This document shows positions 39,085 through 51,079 of a DNA stretch of 64,000 nt, in pieces. Where the stretch lies: NCBI GenBank assembly GCA_028023455.1, contig JAQFVV010001074.1, positions 1 to 64,000 on the forward strand. The letters run 5' to 3'. Position 1 is the first letter of the stretch, and each line of letters opens with the position of its first letter. The DNA is from Epiperipatus broadwayi (Eukaryota > Onychophora > Udeonychophora > Euonychophora > Peripatidae). Under the pieces are notes generated by a model. The model had not been told where the DNA came from. It saw only the letters and a list, made by a program, of their open reading frames with translations, and searched no databases. Position numbers and translations under genes: made by a program.

Positions 39085-41580
39085 TTATAAGCAGTCCATT
39101 TTGTTTGACATTGAAGCATGGCATTATGGCATGGAGGCAATTTTAGAAAAGATGGGGAAAGATGGACTTGGTCCCTACTATTCAACGGTCATAATGTTGA
39201 AAAACTGACGAGGGTGGATTCAGCTTAGCAACCAAATTTAAAATCAATTGTACTTTTTTTCAGTGGAAAAATAAGCCCTATTTATAGTTATTGACATTTT
39301 CTACAGGAATGCTTTTAGAGAATCACCTGAGGCAATGCGGATATGAGCTTACCCTGTGTGATCTATATCAGCAGGAAATGTACCATCGTCTTTTGTGCAA
39401 TTGAAGATGCAAAATCTTGATAAAATCCTCAATGTTATTGTTTTTAATCTATTTCGAATTTAGAAATAGATTCGCATAGCTATAATTTCAATTAAAATAT
39501 TTTAAAACTAAACTTAATTCAATAGAATGAATTTCTAGTATTCACTAATGGATTTCTTTATTGTTTGATAAATTATACATTTACTTAAAGTGGCTTCGAG
39601 AACCTTCTCAAGTATTGCATTATTCTTTGCAGCCAAGCTATATTAAGTAATAAATATAATAAAAATATTAAATAAAATATATTTACATCACATATATGTA
39701 TCCATTGCATATATGTGAATGACATACATGACTCTACATATTATTTAGGGAATATTAATTATAATTAAAATACCAAATCTTTAATAATACTTATGTAAAC
39801 AATTAATGAGGGTCAGCAAGAGTTATGTGGATGTGCATGTTAACTCTATATAGTCTAGGTACATGGTGAACTGGGTTTGAACCTCACTTGGTGGTTAAAT
39901 AGGTTGATGGCTCATGAAGCACGAATCTGGATTACAGATTCACTGCTTCGTTACTAAAATAGCATTTGAATACCAAGAGTGAATATGGGATTTAATGGTC
40001 ACACAGGCTACCCTATTTACAATTCATGCCAAATCTTTCATATAACATTAAAATAAATAATTTAAGCATTAAATTTATGATAGATAATCAATTACAATCT
40101 AAATATTTATTATAGCATTAAGATAAATAATTTAAGGATTAAATTTATGATAGATAATCAATTACAATCTTATGAATAAGCAAATAATAACTTTATCACA
40201 AAAGCAGTAGTCTTTTAATAATTGTATATGGATTAAAATGATCATTTAAGATTAAGAAAATGAATCAATATTTAATTTTTTAGATACATTCTTTATATCT
40301 GAAGACCATTATAACAAAGTAATTATTATCTTCAATTTTATCTGTATGTATTCTTATTGACTAACATAAAATATAATTGTATCATTGATTATATAATGTT
40401 AAGATTTCTGTATAAGTTATAGATGATTGACATGATATTAAACTATGCCCAAATTTAACAATAAAATATAACATTTATTTAAACAATAAAAACAATCAAA
40501 TAAACAATTTGGGAAATCTACAATTTTCAAATTAAGCTATTTAAACATTATGCCATACAATTTTACTGCATAGGAGAAATAAATTTTAGAAGTTTACAGC
40601 TTATAATAATAAATAAATAAATTTACAAATTAAATGGTCATTGACTATTGTAAGTTTGTCTGACTGATTATAATTAATAAAAGCCTTTTATTAATTATAA
40701 GCATTATCACAAAAAGTTCTACATTTTTACACAACAATCATACTATGACATTGTCCCAACAATGAGTACAATTAAATACTAAGCATGTCTTACCAATCCA
40801 GGGGTAAAATTGATACTAGAAGTGATGTATATTACTTGTTTAGGCATATAAATACAATTTTACATTTTTAAATAAATACATATTGGTTTTATGTTTTGCA
40901 ATGGCGGAAAATCACAGCAAGTCAGATCTACACATCAGAATAATCTGTAACCTAAACTCAGAGCATTCAAGAGTGCAAAAGAAGAAAATATGATATTCTT
41001 CAAAACAAATAATAATATCAATTGCCAAAAAAAAAAAAAAAAAAAGTCATGGTGGTAAACAACACATGGCTCCATATAAGATATATGATATAAATAAATC
41101 CAAGAGAAAAAAAATACATAAAGCAATGAAGCTAATGATAGCATAAACTCAAAAGGAGCACCTACATTTTAAAAGAAAACAAAACATATGGGAAAAATAA
41201 GAATGAACTGCCAAAAATATTAAAAACAATAAAGGGTTGCCTTAAATAAAGCATCTATGCTAAATTTGAAACTATAAGTGTTAGAAAAATTAACATCCAC
41301 AAAAGAGTGACACAGCTCTAATCCCTTGGGTAACATAATTGCAAGATAAGCATAAATAACTAAACAAAAAAGAGATTAATGATGTCTGAAATGAATAATA
41401 AAATTATTTGCCATATCTGGTGCAATAAAACATGACATAAAATAAGAATATCCAATATATTCAATAGTTATACATAAACATATTCATTTAAATAGATAAA
41501 TTACTCATGATAGGAAACAAAAATATTTTAAAATGATAGGATATTATAAAAGAGCAGATATTCTGAAAACTTCTGAATAT
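39085..41580. other. AT-rich stretch with one tandem duplication, no gene seen
   Basis: Apart from the duplication at 40.04-40.17 kb and an A-run near 41027-41044, I see nothing. A tRNA-like T-arm (GGTTCAAACCC, minus strand, about 39870) has no matching A box, so it is not called. Confidence 0.5.
40042..40170. repeat. 70-bp-period tandem duplication
   Basis: Two near-identical 59-bp blocks (40042-40100 and 40112-40170) share GATAGATAATCAATTACAATCT at their ends and differ at only a few positions. The duplication is recent. Confidence 0.9.
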
Positions 41581-41591
41581 TATAGATAACT

Positions 41592-41688
41592 GTTAGTAAT
41601 AAATTGAAAAGTTGCTAGTCTTTCACATGTGCCTACTGTTGTTTTTCGGACAGCCAATCAGATGTTAAACAGCGGTCTTAAGAGCGAT
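41592..41688. mobile_element. Half copy of palindromic MITE
   Basis: Sequence from GTTAGTAATAAATTG through TTGCTAGTCTTTCACATG and CAGCCAATCAGATG to GGTCTTAAGAGC matches one arm plus the spacer of the palindrome 250 bp downstream. It lacks the second arm. Confidence 0.8.
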
Positions 41689-41938
41689 CAAGCCTTGACA
41701 CATGACAGAGATTTTGATAGGAAAAGGATGATAACACCCTTCTCTTTACTTAACTTTTTTTATATATAAGCCAGTATTAAGCATCTTGGCTTGAAAGCTT
41801 GAAGATATAAACATATTCATTTATTACTCATTGAGTTTTTAATTTACGATATTACAGCGTGAAATCTTACATTTACTACACCGCAATTTTCTAGATGTTA
41901 ATATAAATTATCAGCAACCTATGTAAATAATATATGTC

Positions 41939-42124
41939 TAAATCGCATGTTATTATTAAATTAGTAATAAATTGAAAGGTTGCTAGTCTTTCACATGCGC
42001 CTACAGATTGCTCTTAAGACCGCTGTTTAACATCTGATTGGCTGTCTGAGAAACAACAGTAGGTGCATGTGAAAGACTAGCAACCTTTCAATTTATTACT
42101 AATTTAATAATAACATGCGATTTA
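41939..42124. mobile_element. Palindromic MITE, 66-bp arms
   Basis: The arms at 41939-42004 and 42059-42124 are almost perfect inverted copies (TAAATCGCATGTTATTATT outermost, CTTTCACATGC innermost), with a 54-nt spacer. The spacer is the reverse complement of part of the half copy at 41.6 kb. A CATCTGATTGGCTGTC piece also lies at 13.53 kb. No ORF. Confidence 0.85.
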
Positions 42125-42261
42125 GGAAGATAACTGTTAATGAAATAAATATATTAGACAAAAATGCATAATATAAATAAATAAAATACATAAATTACAT
42201 AAGCATCAAATTATAATTCAAAATTACATCTAGTTTACCAAAATTAAAATAATTAACTATC

Positions 42262-42569
42262 GTTCACATATATTTCTTATAACACTTCTTTCATATGCAC
42301 TTCAATGCAAACAAATATTCTTAAACTTCTTTATTTTCCTTACAGTTTCAACTGTCCAGCAGTCTTCATCATAGCTCTAATCTTCTTCTCTGCTTTAATT
42401 AGAAGAAGATTAGAGTTATGATGAAAACTGCTGGACAGTTGAAACTGTAAGGAAAATAAAGAAGTTTAAGAAAATTTGTTTGCATTGAAGTGTATATGAA
42501 AGAAGTGTAATAAGAAATATATATGATTATATGAAGATATGCAAAGAAAGTGAAAGAGAAGAATAAGAG
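42262..42569. mobile_element. Miniature Penelope-tail inverted dimer with 7-bp TSD
   Basis: Perfect AACTATC repeats flank it (42255-42261 and 42570-42576). Inside, two ~125-bp inverted arms meet at about 42400 around an 11-nt loop. Each arm carries CTGCTGGACAGTTGAAACTG, GGAAAATAAAG and a GCATTGAAGTGTATATG block, the same order as at both ends of the 52.2-62.6-kb insertion. The right end runs about 45 nt further (TGCAAAGAAAGTGAAAGAGA...), as at 62.6 kb. It is a 5'-truncated pair of the same element ends with no coding sequence left. Confidence 0.85.
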
Positions 42570-42579
42570 AACTATCCTT

Positions 42580-44130
42580 CATCCTGGAAGATTCACCATT
42601 CATCAGCATACATTTCTGCAAACATAAAAATTTTCTACATTTTCTAAAACTATAACAAATTTAAAACTAGATATACATCATTCAAAAATATTTCTATAAG
42701 CAAAAGATTTTGTGACAATATAAGCACTCAAACATATTAATGGCCATTCAGTTATGTGAAAATATTTTTAAATATAACATAAAATATTTCTGGTATTAGA
42801 TTATATTAACTTTCCATTCATTCCTTGAAACAATATTTTTATTAATGAGATCTAGGAGCAAATATTATTTAAAAATAAAACAGGTTTTATTAAAGAGCAG
42901 AGTTTGAAATTCATAACTTTCACAATATTAATAGTGAAGCATACAATAAAGCAGGTTTAAATCAAAAGTTAATTGTAGAATTAAAGCATTTTGTATTCAT
43001 AATGCATATATGACTATTTGAATTATTTTGTCAGACATACTTAAATAATATAACAATGAATTTTTAAGTAATAAATACAATATAATGGTAAAATATTATT
43101 TTTCAAATATAAGTATTCAGGCATTAATTTTCAAATGAAAGAGTAAGCTAATAATTTTCATTTTTTTTTTTACAGATTTGGAATATTTTTTTCTACCTAG
43201 TCTGCATTAAACAAGTTAAAATGCTTGCAAGTGAATGTCTTTCATCTAGCAACAAAGATAATAAATAAATAATTACAATAAGTAATTAAAATATCATTTC
43301 CATCCTACAAACCAGAATTGAAATAGTTTATTCATTAAAAATGAATTATCCTGAAGAAAACCATTGTTTATTGATATTACTATATTTCAAAGATATTGCT
43401 GAAGACAAAACATTTTTAATGTTTTTTTTTTTTTTTATAAATTTATCACTCTTTCAGCATGTGAATGAACAGAGCTATAAAAAATTTCTATGAAATGTTA
43501 ATTCTAAATAAGAGAAAACACAACTGCTTAAATTTTCCCATCATGTTTTTCTTTCTTTTTAAATAATGTAGACTTTGGATTTCCCAGTAGGTTTAGCTTA
43601 AAGTTTTGATACCTGGAGTAGAACTTATTTAATGATACATTACTTTTAACTAAAATAAAATTGTTTAAAATAATTAAATTTATAATTATTAGAAATGATT
43701 AAATCTGTAATTAAGTAAAAAAGAAAAATAAAAGTTTTCCTCTTCCCATATAAGTGCAAGTCTTCCCATATTATACCCCTGATCATGTGATTAATTTTAT
43801 TGATTGAAAATTGACATTTTTTACATTACCAACTCTTGTCTTCCTATATTAAAGTTTAAAAATTAATTCAGTATCTGAAAAACAAAGCTAAAAATAGAAA
43901 TTCATTTATATATTGTCTAGACTGTTAGTTAAAAATATTAAATTATAAGACAATTATTTATGAAACTAAAAAATATATTATAACAAAATGAAATATTACA
44001 TAATGAACAGTTTTGAATAGAATATTCATTTACAATATTCCTTTGTAATAATTTCATAACTTTTTAATTGAATGAGAAGTTTCCCAGAATATCTTTTATT
44101 GTATTTTCATTTTGAAATCAAAGCTTTATA
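42580..44130. other. AT-rich stretch, no gene seen
   Basis: There are no motifs. T runs occur near 43160 and 43420. Confidence 0.5.
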
Positions 44131-44149
44131 GTTAGTTAATAAGGTGAAA

Positions 44150-44362
44150 GGCAGCTGCTGGAGAGTCTATTAGATCATAAAATCTAGGTGCAGTGCTCTC
44201 AGAGCCAAGACATCTCACTGACGAAGGCCACAAGTTAGAAACTAGTCTGGGGATATTGGATGAGTAGGCATTAGATAGGGATTTTATGCACAAACCTTCC
44301 TGCATCCATTGATTATTCTGGTTTGCACTGAGTGGCACTGCTGTATGGAGAGTTTTGCCTCA
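44150..44362 (+). mobile_element. Solo copy of GUC-hammerhead repeat family
   Basis: It matches 15.11-15.34 kb and the right arm at 30.8-31.0 kb in the same orientation. The match extends upstream through CAGCTGCTGGAGAG and TTAGATC, which is shared only with the 30-kb arms. A 68-codon minus-strand frame here parallels the one at 15 kb and is spurious. Confidence 0.85.
44213..44252 (+). ncRNA. Hammerhead ribozyme motif, GUC type (44 kb)
   Basis: CUGACGA at 44218-44224, GAAA at 44238-44241 and GUC at 44245-44247. Stem I is UCUCA/UGGGG (5 bp, two G-U). Stem III is ACU/AGU. Stem II is weak because two G-U pairs replace G-C. The conserved core is complete. Activity is untested. Confidence 0.55.
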
Positions 44363-44597
44363 TTGTGTGCATAAATAGTTATAATAATAACAACTTTATT
44401 TATGACCTAAATTCAAAATGATACAATTATAAATTAAGTTAATGTTTAGTTTATTTAATAAAAATATAGAAATATGTGAATACTTCTATAATAATACAAC
44501 TAATATAAAAATATTATGACTAAAGATATTTAATATCTAACATACAAGCTATATATATATATATCTGTACAAATAATGTAATATATAGAGTATTTTT

Positions 44598-44935
44598 GAG
44601 CTCAAACTTTCACATGACCTTCAACTCTCCATACTATCTACAACCACTGATACACATGACCACATATATATCCAAAAGATAAATAATCAATATACATATT
44701 TTGTGCTAAACCAGCACTTGTCAGTTGGTCCAGACTATCATCACTATACACATACACAATAAGTGCTCAGATTTATATTAAGATAGCCAATCTTCAGCCA
44801 TCCATCCAATTGAAAATCTGATGAAGGAACACTCAAAGCTCACACTGATGCTAATATTCTGATCACTTCCAGTGTACCAGTGGTATGAGATAGTGTGGAG
44901 AGATGAGGGTCATGTGAAAGTCTGGACTAAAGATG
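44598..44935. mobile_element. Inverted-repeat element, family of the 50-kb palindrome
   Basis: Terminal arms of about 55 bp (CAAACTTTCACATGACC... and its inverse) enclose sequence collinear with the left arm of the 50-kb palindrome (CTAAACCAGCACT, GTTGGTCCAGACTATCATC, GAAAATCTGATGA). The ribozyme at 44687-44729 (minus) has CUGACAA and CAAA in place of the conserved core and is degenerate. Confidence 0.8.
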
Positions 44936-46721
44936 TTATAAATGTAAAATTATTTTAGTTCAAGATTGCTTGCATAAATTAAAGTTATTTTTAGATTACC
45001 AACATTAGTTTATTTGAACAACAGTTATTTATTATTATTATTTTAAGTACCTTCTAACTTTCTACAAATTAATTGTTACATATAAATGTATGTATAGTAT
45101 AAGACAAAATTGCTAATGTGAAACAAAACTCAACAGTGGGCTTTGAATTCAGCATAATTTCTTCACTTATACTTTTTATGTGAATAAGTACTAAGTCAAT
45201 CAAAACAACTTGAGAATAACTTATAATTTTACTTAGCAGGGGAATTTATATTTTTAATACATTTAAACATTTAAAAAGGTTAAAAACAACTTTTAGATTT
45301 TATAAATTAAAATGTTATATAATTTTGACCTAAATAATAATTAACAGAAAATAATAAATATTTTAAATTTAATAAATTATTTTCATTGCGTTAATATCTC
45401 ATATTGGAGTGTGTGTGCATGAGGCATATTTAATAAGCTTATATATATATATATATACATTATAACCTACACTCCCAACACCGCTCATATACATTACATG
45501 AGCGAAAAGCCCAGGCGCCAGTTCTATTAATGAATAGAACAATATAATAAGATATATAATACAAAATTAATACTGAGACTCTATATTTAAGTTTATGTTC
45601 AGCTCAGCTCAGTGGGAGGCTATAGGCAGTTCATTAAGATATATGATAATAAATGAATAAAAGAAGAAATATTACAAAACATTTAATATAATGTAAATTC
45701 CTTTGTTAATTAATTGTATGATAAAGAATCATAATGTTTATTTGGTACAGTCTATTAAAATATACTTTAAACTTAATTTCTTCCTTAATCCAAGTATAAC
45801 ATATATCAGCTTGCTATAATTATATTCTTAAACAATTCTATGACTTAGCATATCATAATCTAAACATCGACTTTAATGCCAATCAAGAAATAAGCAATAA
45901 GATCTCAGTGAATTTTAACAAACACAGTTGAATTAAATAAATTACATTGGTCCATAAATTATAATTCTAAAGTATGATAAAAATGTAATGAAACAAATTT
46001 ACTAAATATATTACTGTGTTTCAATAATAAGATAATGACAGAAATAGGGTATTTTAATCTCATATCATCATCTAACAAATATACTAACTTGGCAACCTTT
46101 CTAATACGTTTATCAAGTGGCAAATATTCTTTTATAATGTTTGGATTAAGAAAAACAATATTGTCATACACCAGCAGATTTAATATTATAACTTTAAAAT
46201 AATATATCTATTTTGTAATAGATTTATGAAATGTGGAGATGTGGAAATGGAAAACACGAATGTACACAAGAATAACTCAAGACACAGTTTTTAAGATTTT
46301 AAATAACTAAAACAAATCATTTATTACAATAAAATAAATTTGGTTTAACATGATATTTACAAATGGACTATTTGTTTTACAGATTTTTAAATTATCAAAT
46401 AGACTTTGAGCATCAGTTTGGGATTATCCCTACTATCAAAGCAAATTAATATCAAAACTTAAATATCCTGACTTCGAACACATGCTTTGCCTACATGTTT
46501 CATCTACATGACAATAACTAAATAACAGGTTATATTATTAGCACAAAAAAAATACTTTTGAGAGGATATTACTCTTGATTAACAAAATAAATCAAATTAA
46601 TTATATTTGGCTCTCAACAAAGCAACTTTCTCTAATTGACTAAATAATCACTTTCAATTATGTATATCTTTTATGCATAGCAACAAAATCATGTTTATTC
46701 TGATGATTTGATGTTTATAAC

Positions 46722-46864
46722 CTTTATTTAAATAAATACACTGTATTTTAAAAATATTTATTTCCCGTTTTAATCTCAATACTTTATACTTCTATTTAAA
46801 TGAATGTAATGTATTTCAAAAGCATTTATTTCTCATTTTAATTTCAAAAATTCTATACTTTATA
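46722..46864. repeat. Diverged ~72-bp tandem duplication
   Basis: Two units share TATTTAAAT, TGTATTT, ATTTATTTC and TTTTAAT in the same order. Old duplication. Confidence 0.6.
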
Positions 46865-47148
46865 TACGTGATATTATTTATATTATGCGTGTGTGTGCAC
46901 ATTCAAGCAGCAATAATATAAAACAATCTTTTCTATAAACTCTTCATTCATTAAGAAAATATCATACAATTATTTTATTTCGGACAATGTCGTAATTCAT
47001 CAATAAAATAAGACATTAATACTACATCAAGAATTAATTTAACAATTTATCTGGCCACATATTAATTAACACATAGCTATATTTTCATGATTATACAGAC
47101 TATGTTATAAGGGAAATCTACACGAGGAGCAGATAACTCTTACTGAAC

Positions 47149-47365
47149 ACTTCTACAATAATTCATCTGATTCTAAATACACTGTTGGTGGGGAACCTTT
47201 CCTCATCACCAAGAATCTAAGAAAAACATCACATAACTTCCTAAACATCATTTAATCATACTTCAACAATAACTCATCTACTTCTAAATACATTATTGGT
47301 GGGGACTTATTCCTCATCACCAGGGCCCTAAGAAAACATCACTTCAAAATATCATTTAATCATAC
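47149..47365. repeat. Tandem duplication with ~110-bp period
   Basis: ACTTCWACAATAAYTCATCT begins both units (about 47149 and 47259). Both continue with GTTGGTGGGGA or its near match, CCTCATCACCA and ATCATTTAATCATAC. Confidence 0.85.
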
Positions 47366-50177
47366 GCATATAATATCAACTAGGCTCTATTCATGGAAAA
47401 TTATTAACATAGACTAAATAAGCAAATCTTTTATCCCTACAAACATTATAACACAATCAGATTTCTTTTCATTCTCATAGCTTTTCTAAATATCGAACAT
47501 TATAAATACACGCTGGCAGATAAATATCTCCAGATAGCATACCAATCCATTCAACTTAGTAGAATACAACAATATCCAAAATTTATACATAAAATATTCA
47601 CAAACTGAACTTTATCAAACAAATGTCATAATTGTGCAAAACAAACACACACCTGTGAACAAAAAAATATATAAAATTAACTCTAAATTACACAATATGC
47701 AGGCAACATGGTAATTAAATATTGCATTAAAGTATAACTTTTAATTCAAAATAAACTTTAGGTTACTTTTAAAATTTAATATTTATAATTATTACGAACG
47801 AATTTTCTTTCATATCTTGCAAACTATTTCTATTATACGTTCGTTGATTCAAAAAAAAAAAAATCTCACTTTGAGATAATAAAGTATGCAATATAAATAT
47901 AAACCTCTCTAATAATATATTTAAAAAAAATTTCTTTCTTTTACCTTCATAAAAAAACAATAAGACCTATTTGAACACAATCAATTTTTACCAGCGTATT
48001 CCTCATTTGGATACGCTTCAGAGATGGTCTTGAAGATCAAAATAACCCAAATTATAAATGAACATAATAATAAATAAGCCTATCTACCTATCATATACAT
48101 TAATTATGCTAAGCAATAAAAAAAATAAAGAAACAAAGGTTATTAGTTTTGTAACTTAAAAATAAAAGTTCACTTGCAAAGCTTGGTTCCAGGTTTGTGA
48201 AACAATATGGGACACATTCCAAATTGAATTTAAATTAAAATAAACTGCTGTAGGGTAACCAAACAAATATAATCATGCTTAAATAGGACTCAGCATCTTC
48301 AATGTTCATAACAAAGTTATTTAAGTTACTGTATCATACATAAGCAATCAATTTGTCTTCTATTATGACGAGAATATAATAAATTCTTAACTACTGTTGG
48401 ACAGGAATTATCTCACTTATTCTGTTGTAGTTCTAAATTAAATACGTAATTATTTTAGTAGTTTCTTGAATAGCATTTAACACTTTATAATTTATTATAC
48501 GCCTGGTTTATTCTTAAATATTGTCCATTAAGATACCATGTTTCCTTAGTAATTCTTCAATTAATAATATTTTGTTTTATTTTCCATCTTTATTGAAGAG
48601 AACAAAAATTACCCGCATTTCTATCCTTCCATTCGATTTAAGCAAATACTTAATTTGAAGTAGCTCACATTTTATTTCCTTCATTTAAAATACGTATTAT
48701 TTCTAGAAATACCAGACAAACAATTACTGTCATCTCTTTATGATGAATTTAAATATGGCATGATTTATCAAACCATGCATATCCTTAAATTTATGTTTAA
48801 TTCTCACAAAAACATAACACGGAAAATAGTGAAGAATTAAAATATATTCTGTAAAATAGTTCTGCATGTGTTTTCCAGATATATTAAAGAACACACATTG
48901 GTTAATGATACAACAATAATATTCATGCAATTTATTCCTATTTAAAATGACAATTAAGTGAAGTAACGTAGACTGGACATTATTAACATACATTTTTAAA
49001 AAAGCAATAGTTAGGAAGAGGTTAATTCAATATGTTTAAATCAAGGAGAGTAAAGTAAACTGAGTACCTTTTAAAATTTAGAACTGCATTCTGAAATTAA
49101 CTTGTCCCTTAATAAATTTCTTGGGATTCTTTCAAAATTTTATTCCAAAGTCTTTTTAAAATCAATTTGACTTCAGCAACTGGTTTTACTTTCACAAAAA
49201 TGAGCCACTGTTTTTGGCTACAATTACATTACATAATAAGCAAATTTTCCACTGGAGATCTTTGTTAAATAGCTCTCTTTAGCAAAGTTTATTTCCTTCC
49301 ACAAGGTTACTCCCATGCTTCCCTTCTAGCTAAGCTAATTACATATTCAAAAAAATCTTTTAAAAAAAAAATCACTTTGATTTTTAGAATTAAAATCAAG
49401 ATAAAAAAATAATAATAAAATAAATAGCTTTTACAAACTTGAAAGAATAATGAATATTAACTAATTATTAAATAAAAATGATTAATAATTTACTTAATTT
49501 GTATAATAATCTATTGATTCAACTATCTATTAATCATTGGAAAGAAATATATATTTGTTAAATTATTTAAGATAATTATTGTAATTTAAATGTTTTTATT
49601 GTGAATATACTATTGTTTGCTGTTATTAAAAGATGAAAATGATGCAGAGTCATACATGCATACACATGTACTACAACCTAAATATTGAACTATCTTAACT
49701 AAATATAATTGAAATGGCTATTAATTGTTGACAAAAGGATAAGTATTAATGAAGAAAGGATTATGAAACTATTCAACTAATATTACAATAATATAAAATA
49801 ACTGCATCTTTCTGACAAAATGTATCAATTCCATTAATAAATAATCCTTCTTCCTTACATTAAATACCTCATTAACCATACTAATAATAATGAATACCTA
49901 TCAAGTGGTCAATAAACTGCATAACCAATCCATATCCAAGCTTTAAACAATCTCCAGCAAAAAATTTTAAAATTCTAAGGCTATTTCATTTTTTTTAATA
50001 TAACTATTTAATGCAGATACAAAGCATCTTAATTCCTTGTGCCCATTCATATGGTCACAATATATATATATAAGTATAAAGGATTTGAACTCAAATTTTC
50101 AAGCACCTTTCAACTATCCACACTATCTCATACAACCAATACACATGACCACACACATGTAGAAAAGATTAATAATC

Positions 50178-50221
50178 ACCAATATACGTATTTCATGCTA
50201 AACCAGCACTCATCAGTTGGT
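50178..50221 (-). ncRNA. Type-I hammerhead ribozyme, left arm of 50-kb palindrome
   Basis: On the minus strand a 44-nt stretch folds on paper as a complete minimal hammerhead. Stem I is ACCAA/UUGGU (5 bp). The core is CUGAUGA then GAAA. Stem II is GUGCU/AGCAU with loop GGUUU (four Watson-Crick pairs and one G-U at the base). Stem III is AUAC/GUAU with no loop, and the cleavage triplet is AUA (fits NUH). All conserved core bases are present. Stem III is self-complementary, a feature associated with dimeric action in minimal hammerheads. The 35- and 44-kb relatives have lost the core. Confidence 0.82.
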
Positions 50222-50869
50222 CCAGACTATCATCTCTCACACATATATATAATCAATGCTCAGTTTAGATTAAGATAGCAAATCCTCATACTTTAATGGA
50301 TAGGCTTCAATCCACTGCAACCTCCAACTTTTCAGCCATCCATATCATTGAAAATCTGATGATGAAAACTCAAATCCCATGCTGATGCCAATATTATTGC
50401 AATGCCCATGTTGACCTGAAGTCACTCTGACCCCTCATGTATAGGACAGCATCCATTAAATACATATAAGAGGGATGGACAGGATACAAGCTTGATATGT
50501 AAATATTTGAAAACCAGGCACTCTTCACAAACCTGGGAGCTTAATTGTAAGTATACAGGTTTGTGAAGAGTGCCTAGTTTTCAAATATTTACATAACAAG
50601 CTTGTATCCTATCCATCCCTCTTATATGTATTTAATGGATGCTGTCCTATACATGAGGGGCCAGAGTGACTTCAGGTCAACATGGGCATGGCAATAATAT
50701 TGGCATCAGCATGGGATTTGAGTTTTCATCATCGGATTTTCAATGATATGGATGGCTGAAAAGTTGGAGATTGCAGTGGATTGAAGCCTATCCAATAAAG
50801 TATGAGGATTTGCTATCTTAATATAAACTGAGCATTGATTATATATATGTGTGAGAGATGATAGTCTGG

Positions 50870-50913
50870 ACCAACTGATGAGTGCTGGTTTAACATGAAA
50901 TATGTATATTGGT
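50870..50913 (+). ncRNA. Type-I hammerhead ribozyme, right arm of 50-kb palindrome
   Basis: Inverted partner of the left-arm motif, on the plus strand. ACCAA/UUGGU, CUGAUGA and GAAA are intact. Differences are one A-C mismatch in stem II (AACAU for AGCAU) and one G-U in stem III (AUAU/GUAU). It should be weaker than the left copy but still has every conserved core base. Confidence 0.75.
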
Positions 50914-50960
50914 GATTATTAATCTTTTCTACATGTGTGTGGTCATGTGTATCGGTTGTA

Positions 50961-51010
50961 TGAGATAGTGTGGATAGTTGAAGGGTGCTTGAAAATCTGA
51001 GTTCAAATCC
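50961..51010 (+). promoter_or_regulatory. tRNA-like A/B-box pair downstream of ribozyme
   Basis: AGTTCAAATCC (51000-51010) matches the RNA polymerase III B box RGTTCRANTCC and is preserved at the ends of the arms at 35.6 and 50.1 kb. TGAGATAGTGTGG 27 nt upstream is a weak A-box match; the 35-kb copy has AAGCTGAAGTGG there. Pol III promoters accompany hammerheads in the SINE-like Sm-alpha repeats of schistosomes. No cloverleaf is apparent, so this may be coincidence. Confidence 0.35.
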
Positions 51011-51079
51011 TCTATACTTACAATTAAGCTCCCAGGTTTGTGAAGAGTGCCTGGTTTTCAAATATTTACATATATATAT

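Larger units (their letters stand above)
44960..50060. other. AT-rich stretch with small duplications, no gene seen
   Basis: It contains a diverged ~72-bp duplication at 46722-46864 and a ~110-bp duplication at 47149-47365 (both described separately), plus TA microsatellites near 45440. Frames are chance. No RNA gene is supported. Confidence 0.5.
50071..51068. mobile_element. 1-kb palindromic hammerhead element
   Basis: Two arms of about 427 bp (50071-50497 and 50594-51021) are near-identical inverted copies. They share TTTGAACTCARATTTTCA, CACATGACCACACACATG, the hammerhead motif, CCATATCATTGAAAATC and TTATATGTATTTAATGG. Between them a second hairpin has 38-bp arms (50498-50535 and 50556-50593). 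The right end continues 47 nt beyond the arm with a copy of that central sequence; the left end does not. Both flanks are TA repeats, so the TSD is hidden. There is no ORF, and the ~80-codon frames in each arm are mirror artefacts. I infer an inverted-dimer insertion of a retrozyme-like or Penelope-derived element. Confidence 0.85.

Noticed and set aside
39850-39930. tRNA-like T-arm GGTTCAAACCC on the minus strand
   Set aside because: No A box or pairing acceptor stem at the required distance.
44687-44729. Active hammerhead in the 44.6-kb element
   Set aside because: The core reads CUGACAA and CAAA instead of CUGANGA and GAAA, so it is degenerate.
45600-45640. A-box-like AGCTCAGTGGGAGG
   Set aside because: No B box follows at tRNA-like spacing.
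50039-51061. Similar ~80-residue frames on opposite strands at 50039-50278 and 50813-51061
   Set aside because: They are mirror translations of the palindrome arms. Identity follows from DNA repetition, and there is no protein domain.
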